The translations under genes and the position numbers were made by a program. DNA of 64,000 nt from Sinorhizobium sojae CCBAU 05684 (lineage in GTDB: Bacteria; Pseudomonadota; Alphaproteobacteria; Rhizobiales; Rhizobiaceae). Position 1 is the stretch's first letter. The number at the start of each line of letters is the position of its first letter. The notes beneath the pieces were generated by a model, which had not been told where the DNA came from, did no database searches, and saw nothing but the letters and a program-made list of their open reading frames with translations. This document shows, piece after piece, positions 63,508 to 64,000 of the stretch. Where the stretch lies: contig NZ_CP023068.1 of the NCBI RefSeq assembly GCF_002288525.1, positions 1,054,001 through 1,118,000 on the forward strand, written 5' to 3'.

Positions 63508-64000
63508 TTAATCCTCGAGCTTCTGTAGATGGCTTTCGAGGATCGGCCGCAGGTGCTTGTGCTGCTGCGGCAGCTTCAATGCTTCGCCGAGATGGGCGAC
63601 ATCCTCATCGCGATCGAAGCCCGGCTCGTTGGTCGCGACCTCGAAGAGCACGCCGCCCGGCGTGCGGAAGTAGATCGCCCAGAAATAGTCGCGGTCAATG
63701 ACCGGCGTGACGTGATAGCCCGTGTCCATCAGCGCCTTGCGCACCACAAGCTGCTTCTCGCGGTCGTCGACGGCGAAGGCGACGTGGTGCACCGAGCCCG
63801 CGCCCTGCGCGGCCCGGTTGACGTTCGGCATCGTCTCGATGTCGACAAGGCTCGCGCCGTTGCCGCCGGGCACGATCAGCCGTGTGACGCCATCCTTGCG
63901 ATCGAGTTCCTCATAGCCCATGAACTTGAGCAGTTCGGCCGTGGCGCCCTCGTCGCGCAGCCGCATCGAGACCGAGTGGAATCCGCGGATGGCGTGATCC
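63508..64000 (-). CDS. mhqO: Ring-cleaving dioxygenase (MhqO-like), 5' end outside the window
   Basis: The C-terminal 163 residues of a two-domain vicinal-oxygen-chelate protein are visible and the frame stays open to the right edge (DHAIRGFHSVSMRLRDEGA). Metal-ligand regions are GFHSVS, SVHHVAFAVDD and the Glu of GGVLFEVATNEPGFD. MhqO-like enzymes cleave hydroquinone or catechol-like rings in quinone detoxification. An internal ATG at 63966 is not the start. Confidence 0.85.
   Translation of the reverse strand, partial: DHAIRGFHSVSMRLRDEGATAELLKFMGYEELDRKDGVTRLIVPGGNGASLVDIETMPNVNRAAQGAGSVHHVAFAVDDREKQLVVRKALMDTGYHVTPVIDRDYFWAIYFRTPGGVLFEVATNEPGFDRDEDVAHLGEALKLPQQHKHLRPILESHLQKLED

Overview
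The window is high-GC DNA with alphaproteobacterial, rhizobial-type gene content (Sinorhizobium/Ensifer or a close relative). This rests on the protein families and gene orders: an hpa aromatic pathway, a TakP-type TRAP transporter, a Ytf-type sugar ABC system, and rhizobial IS and plasmid remnants. No rRNA, tRNA or CRISPR array was seen.

Region by region: (1) 1-8895 is a 4-hydroxyphenylacetate/homoprotocatechuate meta-cleavage cluster. On the minus strand, hpaB, hpaC, hpaF, hpaE, hpaD, an aromatic amino acid decarboxylase, an FAH-family hpaG-like gene and hpaH (cut by the window edge) are read in that order, with a divergent AraC activator, hpaA. (2) 8968-18619 is an IclR-headed amine or amino acid catabolic locus. 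Its six-gene minus-strand operon encodes IclR, a Tm-1-like protein, a HAD protein, two class III PLP enzymes and an APH-type kinase; an APC permease and an aldehyde dehydrogenase are divergent. The kinase plus PLP-enzyme pair resembles a phosphorylate-then-eliminate pathway. (3) 18620-26807 is a mobile-DNA zone: a truncated ISNCY-like transposase, a complete ISNCY-like element and an IS30-family element side by side, a frameshifted gene, then a type I secretion ABC/HlyD pair with no outer-membrane partner or substrate in view. (4) 27130-32582 is a Cache-domain histidine kinase, a LuxR-type response regulator and a TRAP transporter of the TakP (2-oxoacid) type. (5) 32796-38122 is a YtfQ-RT-YjfF sugar ABC operon with a GntR/FCD regulator. 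(6) 38307-50180 is a chromosomal stretch into which about 10.1 kb was inserted. The insert carries a CUT1-type sugar ABC transporter, three Gfo/Idh/MocA oxidoreductases, a divergent GntR regulator and a broken uxaC, plus an IS256 scrap and a plasmid-type gene remnant. It splits a HAD phosphatase gene, whose two halves rejoin in frame across a 7-bp direct repeat. (7) 50464-55296 holds a small conserved protein and an EptA-type phosphoethanolamine transferase facing a PepSY-like periplasmic protein and an OmpR-type two-component system. (8) 55461-62451 is an HPP-CBS membrane protein and a complete cecR-ybhGFSR efflux operon. (9) 62310-64000 has an orphan antitoxin-like gene, an MhqD-like hydrolase and an MhqO-like ring-cleaving dioxygenase cut by the window edge.

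The best novelty candidates are the 10-kb catabolic insertion with its interrupted host gene, the kinase/PLP-enzyme operon, and several well-formed but unassigned palindromic operators (5756, 15483, 29145, 47095/47126 and 56728).
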